From: JANLYC01 sp963815445
Lineage (GTDB): Bacteria; Actinomycetota; Actinomycetes; Propionibacteriales; Nocardioidaceae
Length of the DNA stretch: 64,000 nucleotides
Direction: 5' to 3'
NCBI GenBank assembly: GCA_963815445.1
Contig: CAWFGV010000006.1
Coordinates: 372,001 to 436,000 of the forward strand
A model generated the notes under the pieces. That model worked only from the letters and a program-made list of their open reading frames with translations. It had not been told where the DNA came from and searched no databases. Shown in pieces: positions 34,534 to 44,204 of this stretch (positions are counted from its first letter, which is position 1; the number at the start of each line of letters is the position of its first letter). The position numbers and the translations under genes were made by a program.

Positions 34534-37500
34534 ATGGGTTGGCTCATTGGATGGGCGCTGCGCTTCAGACTGTTGGTCGTGGCCGCGGCGGTGGGGCTGA
34601 TGGCGACAGGGGCGATCCTGCTGCAGCGCGCGTCGGTGGACGTGCTCCCGGAGTTCAGCCCGACGTACGCCGAGGTACAGACCGAGGCGCTGGGTCTGTC
34701 TGCTGAGGAGGTCGAGCAGCTCATCACCGTGCCGTTGGAGGCAGACCTGCTCAACGGAGTCGAGGGTGTCGAGGTGATCCGGTCGGAGTCGCTTCCGGGA
34801 CTCTCCTCCATCACGATGGTCTTCGCCGCCGGCACCGACGTGTACCGCGGCCGTCAGCTGATCGAGGAGCGGCTCACGCAGGCACATGCCCTGCCGAACG
34901 TCTCCAAGCCTCCAACGCTCCTTCAGCCCATGTCGTCATCGAACCGCGTGCTGATGATCGGCATGTCGTCCGACGAGCTGAACGAGATCCAGCAGTCGGT
35001 GATCGCGCGCTGGACAGTCCGGCCACGGCTGATGGGTGTCGAGGGCGTCGCCAACGTGGCGGTCTGGGGTATGCGGGACCAGCAGCTGCAGGTCCAGGTG
35101 GACCCGCAGCGCCTACGCGACAAGGGAGTGACTCTCGGCCAGGTCATCGAGACTGCGGGCAACGCCCAGGTGGTGTCCCCGCTCAGCTTCCTGGAGGCAT
35201 CGACCCCAGGGACCGGTGGTTACATCGAGACGCCGCAACAGCGACTCCAGGTCCGTCACCTCATCGAGAAGATCGCTGATCCGAAGGAGCTCGGGAAGGT
35301 ACCGGTCGCCGGCACCGGCGGGCAGCTCCGCCTGTCGCAGGTTGCCGACATCGTGGTGGGCCACCAGCCCTTGATCGGTGATGCCATCGTCAACGGTGGG
35401 CCCGGCGTCATGCTCGTGGTCGAGAAGCTTCCCCGGGCCAGTGCCGCAGCGGTCACCGAAGGCGTCGAGGACGCTCTCGAAACCTTGCAGCCCGGCCTCA
35501 CCACGATGGCGATGGACACGTCCGTGTTCCGACCGGTCACCTACATCGAGGACTCACTCCACAACCTCGGGATCGGGCTGCTCATCGGCGGCGGCCTGAT
35601 GCTGCTCGCCCTTGCGGCCATTCGTCACCGGTGGCGGTCTCTCGTCATCATCGCGGTCACGGTCCCGTTGTCGATGGTCGCGGCTGCTCTGGCGATGTAC
35701 CTGATGGGGCAGTCGTTCAACACCCTGACGCTGGCTGGACTCGCCGCCGCGGTCGTGATCGTCGTGGATGCTGCCATCGTGCCCGCGGATCTGATCCATC
35801 GACGACTGAGGGACCCTGACCGACGCGGCTCGGATGCCGGCGTGGCTGCAGTGGTGCGACAGAGCATCGGGGAGGTGCATCGACCGCTGACGTACGCGAC
35901 GGTGATCGTGCTGCTGGCGATCGTGCCGGTAGCCGTCATGGGCGGACGTCCCGGTGCGTTCTTCGCCCCGCTGGTCTGGGCGTACGTGCTCGCGGTGCTG
36001 GCCGCCACACTTGTCGCACTGACGGTGGCTCCGGCGCTCGCTGTCCTCCTGTTCTCACCGACCTTGCCGCAGCGCGACCAGACTGCTGCCGGCCGGGCGT
36101 TGCAGCGCGTCGATCAGAGCGTCCGCGCCCGCTACCTGGCCGGGCTCCGGGCGTTCAGCGGCCGTCTTCGCGTCGCTCTGGTCGCGACGATGGCCATTGC
36201 CGTGGTCGGCCTGGCCGCCTTGCCGTTGCTCGGAAGCTCCCTGATTCCCACGTTCCACGACCCGAACGTCCTGGTGCGGCTGGATGCGCCTCCCGGCACC
36301 TCCAACCCCCGGATGACCGAGATCACGACGGACGTGGCGAAGAAGCTCGAGGCGGTACCGGGTGTCGCGAACGTGGGAGCACACGTCGGTCGCTCGGTGA
36401 CTGGCGATCGACTCACCAACGTCAACTCCAGCGATGTCTGGGTAGCTCTGGAGTCGGATGCCGACTTCGACGGCACGATGGACGCCATTCGCGACACGCT
36501 GGCGTCGACCCGTGGCGTCGAGCACGAGGTGGTCACCTACTCCGCCCAGAAGATCCGCGATGTGGGCGCGGTTCGACAGGGCGGAAACGAGGTAACTGGG
36601 GACGGCCTGAATCTGCTCACCGGTGTGAGCCAACCGGTCGTCGTGCGCCTCTTCGGACAGGATCCGGAGATCCTGCGTCGCGAGGCCGGGCGGGTACAGC
36701 AGATGATCGCCGACATCGACGGCGTCGTCGACCCGGCCGTCGACCTGCCGGCGACCGAGCCGACCGTCGAGATCGAGGTGGACCTGGAGAAGGCGCAGGG
36801 GTTCGGTGTCACGCCGGGAGACGTTCGACGTGCCGAAGCAACCTTGCTCCAGGGGATCCAGGTCGGCAGCGTCTTCGAGGAGCAGAAGGTCTTCGACGTC
36901 GTCGTCCAAGGTGCACCGACGACCCGGGGCAGCGTCAGTGACATCGAGAACCTGCTCATCGACCGTCCGGGCGGTGGCTACCTTCGGCTCGGCCAGGTCG
37001 CGGACGTGACGCTCGCCGACACCGCGTCGGTGATCAAGCGCGACGCCGTGTCGCGGCGGTTGGACGTCCAGGCCGGAGTCGCCGGTCGCAGTGTTGGCTC
37101 GGTCCTCGCGGAGATCGACGACCGGCTGAAGCAGATGAGCTTCCCGCTGGAGTACCACGCCGAGGTGTTGCGTGGCACCACCGGCGACGAGGTCGGATAC
37201 GGCCGCGTGACCGGCTTCGCCGTGGCCGCGCTGATCGCAGTCTTCCTCCTGCTGCAGGCCGTCTTCAAGAGCTGGCGCCTGGCGGGGCTCGTGTTGGCGC
37301 TCCTCCCGGTTTCGCTGGTCGGAGGGGTGGTTGCCACCTTGTTCCCGGGCGGCGCTGAGATCACGTTGGGAGCACTGGTCGGACTGCTCGCGGTCTTCGG
37401 CCTCGCCGTGCGGGCGAATCTGCTGCTGATCGAGGAGATCCGGTGGCGTGAGCGTGACTTCACCGGCGACTCGTGGACCGACAAGGTACTGCGGGGCGCG

Positions 37501-37821
37501 CGCGCCCGGCTGGGCCCGATGGCCGCCTCGGTGGCAGCCTTGGCGTTCCTTGCTGCCCCCTTCGTCGTCCTCGGCCCACGGCCCGGGCTCGAGGTGCTGC
37601 ATCCGATGGCGGTGACACTGATCGGCGGCCTTGTCACCACGGCGTTCGTGACGCTGTTCGTGCTGCCGTCGCTCTACCTGCACGTCATGGAGGCCGAGGA
37701 GCGGAGCGAACCGGGAGAAGACGCGTCGACCGATCCGATACTCGCGGCTGACGAACCGCGGATCGGGCAGCAGCGAGGATCCGGTTTCGTCGTGAGCCGC
37801 ACCGAGATCGCGGAGTCGTGA
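34534..37821 (+). CDS. RND efflux permease, CusA/CzcA-like (first of a pair)
   Basis: A 1095-residue RND pump subunit with the expected duplicated layout: span 1 (about 10-30), a large periplasm-type loop, a block of six spans (about 345-540), a second large loop, and six more spans (about 895-1060). DVLPEFSPTYAEVQTEALGLS near the start is the HME-type signature. In TM4 the sequence is IVVDAAIVPADLIHRRL (from about residue 408), where its partner at 38351 has VVVDDAIIDVENIVRRL; the second Asp and the Glu of the usual proton relay are replaced. It may be a non-conducting partner in a hetero-oligomer. ATG 34534 follows GAGGGAGG. The operon continues with a lipoprotein and the second permease. 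Confidence 0.9.
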   Translation: MGWLIGWALRFRLLVVAAAVGLMATGAILLQRASVDVLPEFSPTYAEVQTEALGLSAEEVEQLITVPLEADLLNGVEGVEVIRSESLPGLSSITMVFAAGTDVYRGRQLIEERLTQAHALPNVSKPPTLLQPMSSSNRVLMIGMSSDELNEIQQSVIARWTVRPRLMGVEGVANVAVWGMRDQQLQVQVDPQRLRDKGVTLGQVIETAGNAQVVSPLSFLEASTPGTGGYIETPQQRLQVRHLIEKIADPKELGKVPVAGTGGQLRLSQVADIVVGHQPLIGDAIVNGGPGVMLVVEKLPRASAAAVTEGVEDALETLQPGLTTMAMDTSVFRPVTYIEDSLHNLGIGLLIGGGLMLLALAAIRHRWRSLVIIAVTVPLSMVAAALAMYLMGQSFNTLTLAGLAAAVVIVVDAAIVPADLIHRRLRDPDRRGSDAGVAAVVRQSIGEVHRPLTYATVIVLLAIVPVAVMGGRPGAFFAPLVWAYVLAVLAATLVALTVAPALAVLLFSPTLPQRDQTAAGRALQRVDQSVRARYLAGLRAFSGRLRVALVATMAIAVVGLAALPLLGSSLIPTFHDPNVLVRLDAPPGTSNPRMTEITTDVAKKLEAVPGVANVGAHVGRSVTGDRLTNVNSSDVWVALESDADFDGTMDAIRDTLASTRGVEHEVVTYSAQKIRDVGAVRQGGNEVTGDGLNLLTGVSQPVVVRLFGQDPEILRREAGRVQQMIADIDGVVDPAVDLPATEPTVEIEVDLEKAQGFGVTPGDVRRAEATLLQGIQVGSVFEEQKVFDVVVQGAPTTRGSVSDIENLLIDRPGGGYLRLGQVADVTLADTASVIKRDAVSRRLDVQAGVAGRSVGSVLAEIDDRLKQMSFPLEYHAEVLRGTTGDEVGYGRVTGFAVAALIAVFLLLQAVFKSWRLAGLVLALLPVSLVGGVVATLFPGGAEITLGALVGLLAVFGLAVRANLLLIEEIRWRERDFTGDSWTDKVLRGARARLGPMAASVAALAFLAAPFVVLGPRPGLEVLHPMAVTLIGGLVTTAFVTLFVLPSLYLHVMEAEERSEPGEDASTDPILAADEPRIGQQRGSGFVVSRTEIAES

Positions 37822-37822
37822 C

Positions 37823-38272
37823 ATGGGTGGCGACTCGGGTGCGCGCCGGCTCACCGTCCTCGCTCTGATCCTTCCGCTCGTCGTCACGCTCCTGGTCGGG
37901 TGCAAGGAGGTCGAGGCCACCAAGGCCGCCGGCTACCAGCCGGCCACCGTCGAAGAGACAGACGAGGGAGTTGCGGTGGTGACCTTCACCCAGGAGGGGG
38001 TCGACCGCCTCGGCCTGCAGACGGCGTCCGTCCACCGTCGAGGCGCCAACCTCGTGGTGCCGTATGCCGCGCTCATCTACGACGCCGCGGGAGCCGCGTG
38101 GGTCTACATCACCGACGGCGGACTCACGTATCAGCGAGTGCAGGTCGTGGTGGATCGGGCTGGGGACGACGAGGCATACGTCTCCGATGGCCTGGAGGCA
38201 GGGACGCACGTCGTCACGACCGGCTCGACCGAGGTCTACGGCGCCGAGCTCGGCATCGATGGGAGCCACTGA
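37823..38272 (+). CDS. Lipoprotein with RND adaptor-like C-terminal domain
   Basis: A 149-residue predicted lipoprotein: signal with hydrophobic core and lipobox LLVGC (Cys27). After a short linker, VVTFTQEGVDRLGLQTASV and VVPYAALIYDAAGAAWVYIT, then RVQVVVDRAGDDEAYVSDGL and HVVTTGSTEVYGAELG match the beta-barrel and membrane-proximal parts of CusB/CzcB-type adaptors. The alpha-hairpin and lipoyl domain that reach an outer-membrane channel are absent, so this is a minimal adaptor, fitting a cell without that channel. It starts 1 nt after the first RND stop. Confidence 0.78.
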   Translation: MGGDSGARRLTVLALILPLVVTLLVGCKEVEATKAAGYQPATVEETDEGVAVVTFTQEGVDRLGLQTASVHRRGANLVVPYAALIYDAAGAAWVYITDGGLTYQRVQVVVDRAGDDEAYVSDGLEAGTHVVTTGSTEVYGAELGIDGSH

Positions 38273-38350
38273 CGTGATCGACATGGACGTCCACCGCTCC
38301 CGGTCGCTCTTGGCCACCGGTGAACACACGCGACAGAGGGGGCAGCAGCG

Positions 38351-41300
38351 ATGATGCGCTGGATTGTGGGGAAGAGCCTGGAGTTCCGGTGGCTCGTCAT
38401 CTTTGCCGCGACGGCCGCGATGGTGTTCGGCGCCGCGCAAGTACAGCAGACAAAGGTCGACGTCTTTCCTGAGTTCGCACCACCACGCGTGGAGATCCAG
38501 ACCATCGCCCTGGGCAACTCGTCCAACGAGGTCGAGCAGCTGATCACCGTGCCGATCGAAGAGCAGCTGAACGGCATCGAGGGCCTTGATGAGATGCGCT
38601 CCAAGTCCGTGGCCCAGCTCTCGTCGATCACGTTGATCTTCGAGCGCGGGACGGACGAGCTGCGCGCACGGCAGCTGGTGTCCGAGCGAATCAGCCAGAT
38701 CACAGCGACGCTGCCGACCTGGGCGAGCCCGCCGTTCATGATGCCCGCGCTCTCGGCGACCAGCCGGATCATGAAGATCGGCATGACGTCCGACGAGCTC
38801 GACCTGATCGACCTGTCGACGATCGCCTACTGGAAGATCAGGTCGCGGTTGCTCAGGGTGCCGGGCGTGGCCCAGGTGGCGATCTGGGGAGAGCGGCTTC
38901 CGCAGCGACACGTCCAGGTCGACCCGTTGCTGCTCGACAAGCACGACGTCACCCTGCAGCAGGTGATGGACTCCGCAGCCAACGCGCTCGACGCCGGCCT
39001 GCTGAAGTACTCCGACGGCGCAGTCGTGGGAACCGGCGGCTTCGTCGAGTCCGGCGACCAGCGGTTCAACATCCGCCTCGTGCAGCCCATCACCGGTCCC
39101 GAACAGCTCGCTGCCGTACCTGTCGTCGAGCGCAACGGCAAGACCGTCCGGCTGGCCGATGTCGGCGATGTCGTCGTGGACTCCGGTCCCATCTGGGGGG
39201 ACGCGGTCATCGATGACGGGCCGGGGTTGATGCTCGTGGTCCAGAAGTTCCGTGGCGCCAACACCATGGAGGTGACGCGCGGCGTCGAGGACGCCATGAA
39301 GGCGATGGCGCCAGGGCTGCCCGACGTCACCATCGACACGACTATCTTCCGGCCCGCCACGTTCATCGAGCAGTCGATCGACAACCTGACCCGGGCCCTG
39401 CTGATCGGCGTGCTCCTGGTCATCTTGATCATCGTGGCGTTCCTGTTCGAGTGGCGCACCGCCTTCATCAGCCTGGTCGCGATCCCACTCTCGCTGGTGT
39501 CCGCGATCCTGGTGCTCGACCTGACGGGGTCGACGGTCAACGTGATGATCCTGGCGGGACTGGTCGTGGCCATCGGGGTGGTGGTCGATGACGCCATCAT
39601 CGATGTCGAGAACATCGTCCGACGGCTGCGGCAAGCGCGGGCCGAAGGTCGGGAGATCTCCACGTTCAGCGTCGTGCTGAACGCGTCTGTCGAGGTGCGC
39701 ACGGCCATCACCTACGCCACCGTCATCAACATCGTTGCGGTCGTCCCGGTGCTCTTCCTGGAAGGGCTGTCGGGCTCGTTCTTCCGTCCGCTGGCGCTGT
39801 CCTACGGCCTCGCGGTGCTGGTCTCCATGGTGGTCGCGCTGACCCTGACGCCCGCGCTCTGCCTGGTGATGCTGTCACGAGGTCACCTGGTGCTGCGGGA
39901 ATCTCCGTTGCTTCGGGTTCTCAAGCGTGGATACCGGGCTCTCCTCACTCCGTTGATGCGCCAACCGGCTCCGGCCATGGCCACCGCCCTGGTGCTGTCC
40001 GTGGCCGGTCTGGTGGCCTTCCCGACCCTGGGCAACCAGCTGCTGCCGAACTTCAAGGAGCGCGACTTCCTCATGCACTGGCTGTCGCAGCCGGGGACGT
40101 CGGTGGGCGAGGAGACGCGGATCTCGGTGCGCGCCTGTAAGGACCTGCAGCAGATCCCCGGCGTCCGGAACTGTGGCTCACACATCGGTCAGGCTCTGCT
40201 CGCCGACGAGGTGTACGGCGTCGACTTCGGTGAGAACTGGATCAGCGTCGACAAGTCCGTCGACTATGACGACACCCTTGCCGCGGTCCAGCGCACGGTC
40301 GAGGGCTACCCCGGCATCTACCGCGACGTCCAGACCTACCTGCGTGAGCGGATCAAAGAGGTGCTCACCGGCACCAGTGAGTCCATCGTGGTTCGCATCT
40401 ACGGTCCCGACCTGGCGGTCCTACGGGAGAAGGCGCACGAGATCGAGGCCGTCATCGCGGGCGTCGACGGTGTGATCGATGCCCACGCGTCACTGCAGAC
40501 GGACCTTCCGCACATCGAGGTGGAGCCCAACCTCACTGCTGCTCGCAAGGTCGGCCTCACACCCGGTGACATCCGTCGGCAAGCGGCCACCATGATCGCG
40601 AGTGAAGAGGTCAGCGACATCTATGCGGGAGGTCGGGCGTATGACGTCCACGTGACCGCGATCCCATCGGCTCGGGACAGCGTCACGGACGTGGAGAACA
40701 TGCGGATCGACACGCCCGACGGTCGGCGGATCCGCTTGTCCGACGTGGCCGACATCCGGGTGGCTCCGACCCCCAACGCCATCGAACGCGAGCACCAGTC
40801 GCGGCGCATCGACGTCGGAGCGAACGTCGAGGGCCGCGATCTGGCCTCGGTCGTCGACGACGTCGAGGACAAGCTGGCAGGGGTGAAGTTCCCGCAGGAG
40901 TACCACGCAGAGGTGCTGGGCGAGTCGACGGAGCTGAACGCTGCGCAGGACAAGCTGTTCCTGTTCGGCGCGTTGGCGCTGCTGGCGATCCTGCTCCTGC
41001 TGCACGCCGCCTTCGCGAGCTTACGGCTTGCCCTGCTGACGTTCCTGCTGCTGCCGATGGCGCTGGTCGGTGGGGTGCTCGCGGCGTACCTGACGGGCGG
41101 CGTGCTGTCGCTCGGCTCGCTGGTGGGCTTCCTGGCGGTGTTCGGCATCGCCGCCCGGAACGGGATCTTGATGATCAGCCACTTCGAACGGCTGCAACGC
41201 GACGAAGGCATGCCGTTCGGGCCCGAGCTGGTCCTGCGGGGAGCCGGCGAGCGGCTGGCACCGATCATGATGACCGCGCTGGCGACAGGCCTGGCGCTTG

Positions 41301-41476
41301 TTCCGCTCGCCGTCGCCGGCAGCATCCCCGGCCACGAGATCGAGCACCCGATGGCGGTCGTGATCCTGGGTGGCCTGTTGACGTCGACGCTGCTGAACCT
41401 GTTCGTGCTGCCTTCGCTGTACCTGCGGTTCGGTCGTGGGCGGCAAGATCGGACCCCCACGGCGGTGACGGCCTAG
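38351..41476 (+). CDS. RND efflux permease, CusA/CzcA-like (second of a pair)
   Basis: A 1041-residue RND subunit with the normal twelve spans and two large loops. DVFPEFAPPRVEIQTIALGNS near the start and the TM4 motif GVVVDDAIIDVENIVRRL (about residues 409-426) are typical of CzcA/CusA-type pumps and keep the full Asp/Glu set, so this member should carry the proton path. LTPALCLVMLSRG and GFLAVFGIAARNGILM follow in place. The start is ATG 38351 or 38354. It follows the lipoprotein gene by 78 nt. No outer-membrane factor gene is present. Substrate, metal or hydrophobic compound, is not shown by the sequence. Confidence 0.92.
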   Translation: MMRWIVGKSLEFRWLVIFAATAAMVFGAAQVQQTKVDVFPEFAPPRVEIQTIALGNSSNEVEQLITVPIEEQLNGIEGLDEMRSKSVAQLSSITLIFERGTDELRARQLVSERISQITATLPTWASPPFMMPALSATSRIMKIGMTSDELDLIDLSTIAYWKIRSRLLRVPGVAQVAIWGERLPQRHVQVDPLLLDKHDVTLQQVMDSAANALDAGLLKYSDGAVVGTGGFVESGDQRFNIRLVQPITGPEQLAAVPVVERNGKTVRLADVGDVVVDSGPIWGDAVIDDGPGLMLVVQKFRGANTMEVTRGVEDAMKAMAPGLPDVTIDTTIFRPATFIEQSIDNLTRALLIGVLLVILIIVAFLFEWRTAFISLVAIPLSLVSAILVLDLTGSTVNVMILAGLVVAIGVVVDDAIIDVENIVRRLRQARAEGREISTFSVVLNASVEVRTAITYATVINIVAVVPVLFLEGLSGSFFRPLALSYGLAVLVSMVVALTLTPALCLVMLSRGHLVLRESPLLRVLKRGYRALLTPLMRQPAPAMATALVLSVAGLVAFPTLGNQLLPNFKERDFLMHWLSQPGTSVGEETRISVRACKDLQQIPGVRNCGSHIGQALLADEVYGVDFGENWISVDKSVDYDDTLAAVQRTVEGYPGIYRDVQTYLRERIKEVLTGTSESIVVRIYGPDLAVLREKAHEIEAVIAGVDGVIDAHASLQTDLPHIEVEPNLTAARKVGLTPGDIRRQAATMIASEEVSDIYAGGRAYDVHVTAIPSARDSVTDVENMRIDTPDGRRIRLSDVADIRVAPTPNAIEREHQSRRIDVGANVEGRDLASVVDDVEDKLAGVKFPQEYHAEVLGESTELNAAQDKLFLFGALALLAILLLLHAAFASLRLALLTFLLLPMALVGGVLAAYLTGGVLSLGSLVGFLAVFGIAARNGILMISHFERLQRDEGMPFGPELVLRGAGERLAPIMMTALATGLALVPLAVAGSIPGHEIEHPMAVVILGGLLTSTLLNLFVLPSLYLRFGRGRQDRTPTAVTA

Positions 41477-41502
41477 GAGCCCCGGAGGGGACGGGGCGGC
41501 GG

Positions 41503-42528
41503 TCAGCGAGCGAGGGCGCGGACCGCCGCCCCGAACAACGGCGGCATGACCCGCGCGCCCGGCACGATCAGCGCCGCCGTCATCCGGTGGTTGCGCGTCC
41601 AGAGCAGCGACTCGGTGATCCATCGGTAGCGTCGGCTGGCTGACAGCCACGTCTGCTCGTATGCCGCCGGGTCAGCTGCGGCCACGGCGTCGACCAGGGC
41701 GCGGGCCGACGCCAGCCCCACCGCGATGCCCTCACCGGTCAGCGCGTCGACGTAGCCGGCGGCGTCGCCGACCAACAGCACGCGGCCGGCGACCCGGGAG
41801 CGGCTGCGCTGACGAAGCGGTCCGGCTCCGCGGGTGGCGGTGGCCGGGTCGAGGGCGCTGCTGCCCAACCGCGCCGCCAGCGCCGGGAAGGCGGCCAGCT
41901 GTTGCTCAAACGGTTCGCGACGGCTCGTGAGCAGCGCGAGCCCGACGAGGTGGTCCCCGACCGGCGTGACGTAGGCCTCGAGGTCACGACCCCAGTGCAC
42001 CTCGACCAGATCGGTCCACGGTGGGACGGCGAAGTGGCGGCGCAGCCCGAAGCGCGGTCGGGGGTCAGGCGGCAGGGTGAGCCCGCTCAGCCGGCGTACG
42101 GCCGAGTGAAGGCCATCGGCGCCGGCGAGGTAGCGGGCGGTCAGTCCACCTGCACGCACGGAGTCGCCGTCCTGGTCGATCGCGTCGACCGTCGCCTGCA
42201 CGATCTCGATGCCGCGCGCCGACACGGCGTCGACGAGGCAGGACTGCAGCGTCGTGCGCCGGACACCGAGTCCGGGACCCGTGGTGAAGTGAGCCTGCGC
42301 CGACCTCGGGCCGCGGACGTACCGGATGCCGCGGAAGCGGCGCCCTTCGGGTGCCACACCGAGGTCGCGCAGAGCGGTGACCGCACCCGGCATCAGCCCT
42401 TCGCCGCAGGCTTTGTCGACTGGTGACGAACGCGATTCGACGACGATGACCGACAGCCCGGCTCGGTCGGCATACAGCGCCGTGGCCAGGCCCACCGGGC
42501 CGCCGCCCACCACGACCAGGTCACGCAT
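41503..42528 (-). CDS. FAD-dependent monooxygenase/oxidoreductase of a phenolic-lipid operon (SrsC-like)
   Basis: A 341-residue flavoprotein of the geranylgeranyl-reductase/aromatic hydroxylase type. FAD motifs: DLVVVGGGPVGLATALYADR (GxGxxG at the start), DGLHSAVRRL (the DG motif) and GRVLLVGDAAGYVDALTGEG (GD motif). It is the third gene after a type III polyketide synthase and an isoprenylcysteine-methyltransferase-like gene, the same set as srsA-srsB-srsC of Streptomyces griseus, where SrsC hydroxylates the resorcinol ring. ATG 42528 overlaps the methyltransferase stop by 8 nt. It could alternatively reduce a double bond as geranylgeranyl reductases do. Confidence 0.82.
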   Translation of the reverse strand: MRDLVVVGGGPVGLATALYADRAGLSVIVVESRSSPVDKACGEGLMPGAVTALRDLGVAPEGRRFRGIRYVRGPRSAQAHFTTGPGLGVRRTTLQSCLVDAVSARGIEIVQATVDAIDQDGDSVRAGGLTARYLAGADGLHSAVRRLSGLTLPPDPRPRFGLRRHFAVPPWTDLVEVHWGRDLEAYVTPVGDHLVGLALLTSRREPFEQQLAAFPALAARLGSSALDPATATRGAGPLRQRSRSRVAGRVLLVGDAAGYVDALTGEGIAVGLASARALVDAVAAADPAAYEQTWLSASRRYRWITESLLWTRNHRMTAALIVPGARVMPPLFGAAVRALAR

Positions 42529-43048
42529 GTGCCGCCTCGGGGAGCGCGGTGGTGAGGGCAGCATTCTCGACGCGGATCCGCACGGTCAACAGGGCGGCGT
42601 TGAGCACGGTGAACACGGTCGCCGTGAGCCAGGCGGTGTGGACGAGCGGCAGCGCAATGCCTTCGAGGACGACCGCGACGTAGTTGGGGTGGCGTAGCCA
42701 TCGGTATGGTCCGCTGCTGACGAGCGACCTGGCCGGCGCGACGATCACCCGGGTGTTCCACTGCTCGCCCAGCGTGGCGATGCACCACCACCTCAACGCC
42801 ATCGCGGCTGCCGCTACTGCCAGCATGGGCCAGCCCAGCAGGGGCACGAAGGGCCGGTTCCCGACGGCCGGTTCGAGGAAGCACCCGGCGAGGAACGCGG
42901 CGTGCAGAGCCACCATGACCGGATAGTGCTTCGCGCCGTACTCCACGCCGCCGCTCGCCCGCATCGCTGTGGCGTGCCGGGTCGAGATCACCAGCTCACC
43001 CAACCGCTCGACGCAGATGAGCCCGATGAGGATCAGGTATGCCGTCAT
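42521..43048 (-). CDS. ICMT-family membrane methyltransferase (SrsB-like)
   Basis: A 175-residue integral membrane protein of the isoprenylcysteine carboxyl methyltransferase family, with about four spans. The SAM-binding signature SGPYRWLRHPNYVAVVLEG is complete, and GEQWNTRVIV precedes it. The position between a type III PKS and a flavoprotein matches SrsB, which O-methylates alkylresorcinols. It would act at the membrane on the lipid-like product. It lies 22 nt after the PKS stop and overlaps the next gene, so all three are one operon on the minus strand. Confidence 0.85.
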   Translation of the reverse strand: MTAYLILIGLICVERLGELVISTRHATAMRASGGVEYGAKHYPVMVALHAAFLAGCFLEPAVGNRPFVPLLGWPMLAVAAAAMALRWWCIATLGEQWNTRVIVAPARSLVSSGPYRWLRHPNYVAVVLEGIALPLVHTAWLTATVFTVLNAALLTVRIRVENAALTTALPEAAHA

Positions 43049-43070
43049 CAGGGCACCGCGCCGGCGCTTG

Positions 43071-44138
43071 TCACCATCGCAGCAGCACCAGCTCGGAGCA
43101 GAACCCCGGGCCCATCGCCAGCAGGAGCCCCGGCGACCCGGGCGGTGGCCGGCGCTGGTCGAGGGTGTCGCGCAGGACGTGCAGGACCGAGGACGAGGAC
43201 AGGTTGCCGATCCGGTCGAGCGAGCTCCAGGTCAGCGCGAGCTCGTCACCCACCAGACCGAGGGCGTCGCGCATCGCGTCGAGAACCTTGGGTCCGCCGG
43301 GATGGGCAACCCAGGCCGCCACGTCCTCGATGGACAGGTCGTGGGACTTGAGGAACTGTCGGACGTCCTCACCGAGATACTCCGTCACGAGGTCCGGGAC
43401 CTCCGCGCCGAGCACGATCTTGAGCCCGGTGGCGCCGATGTCCCAGCCCATGGCGCGCTGGGTGCCGGGGTACAGATGCGCCACGCTGTCGACGATGACC
43501 GGCCCCGGCTCGGTCCGGTCGTCACCCACGGCCACGACGGCGGCCGCACCATCACCGAAGAGGCCGCTGGCGACGAGATTGGCCGTGGACGGATCATCGC
43601 GTTGCACGGTCAGCGAGCACAGCTCCACGGACAGCAGGACTCCGACGGCGCCTGGGTCACCACGCAGCAGGTCGTGCAGCCTGGCCAGACCGGACGCTCC
43701 GGCCACGCAGCCGAGACCGAACAGCGGGATGCGGCGGACGTCGGGACGCATCCCGATGGCGGTGGCGATCCGGGCCTCGATGGACGGCACCGCCGCACCG
43801 GTCACGGTGGTGGACATGACGTAGTCGACCTCGTCGGGCCGCACCCTCGCCTCATCGAGGGCACCGAGGATCGCCTTGCTGCCCAGGTCGACCGCGACCT
43901 CGATGAAGGCGTCGTTCGCGGCGCCGAAACCGTCGAGCTCCGGATAGCGGTCGATCGGAAGGGCCAGATGACGTGTGGTGACCGAGGCGCTGCGATGCAG
44001 TCGACGGAGCAGTCCGTGCTTGGTGGCGCTCGCTGACGTGCCCTCGCCCAGGCAGTAGTCGGCGAACCGCTCGGTGATCTCGGTCTGGCTGTAGACGTGC
44101 TCGGGGAGAACGGGGTGTACGGCCGCGATCCGAGTCAT
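43071..44138 (-). CDS. Type III polyketide synthase (alkylresorcinol/alkylpyrone type)
   Basis: A 355-residue chalcone-synthase-fold homodimeric enzyme that extends an acyl-CoA starter with malonyl-type units. Catalytic triad: Cys144 (FGLGCVAGASG), His279 (AAWVAHPGGP) and Asn312 (RIGNLSSSSV). The GVLLSVELCSLTVQ strand and GLFGDGAAAVV are as in bacterial and plant homologues. With the SrsB- and SrsC-like genes the likely products are alkylresorcinols or alkylquinols inserted in the membrane. The fatty starter is presumably supplied by primary metabolism, since no dedicated fatty-acid synthase is adjacent. Confidence 0.93.
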   Translation of the reverse strand: MTRIAAVHPVLPEHVYSQTEITERFADYCLGEGTSASATKHGLLRRLHRSASVTTRHLALPIDRYPELDGFGAANDAFIEVAVDLGSKAILGALDEARVRPDEVDYVMSTTVTGAAVPSIEARIATAIGMRPDVRRIPLFGLGCVAGASGLARLHDLLRGDPGAVGVLLSVELCSLTVQRDDPSTANLVASGLFGDGAAAVVAVGDDRTEPGPVIVDSVAHLYPGTQRAMGWDIGATGLKIVLGAEVPDLVTEYLGEDVRQFLKSHDLSIEDVAAWVAHPGGPKVLDAMRDALGLVGDELALTWSSLDRIGNLSSSSVLHVLRDTLDQRRPPPGSPGLLLAMGPGFCSELVLLRW

Positions 44139-44204
44139 GCGTCGAGCCTACGTGGCGTCGTTGCCCGTGGCTGCTGGTGAGTAGGTCCTGTCTCGGCGTG
44201 CGGG

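Noticed and set aside
36055..37923. Long antisense open frame (622 codons) opposite the first RND gene, and similar ones opposite valS, mrdA, tig and the sigma gene
   Set aside because: They lie fully antisense to clear genes, have the His/Arg/Asp-rich composition of high-GC shadow frames, and show no domains.
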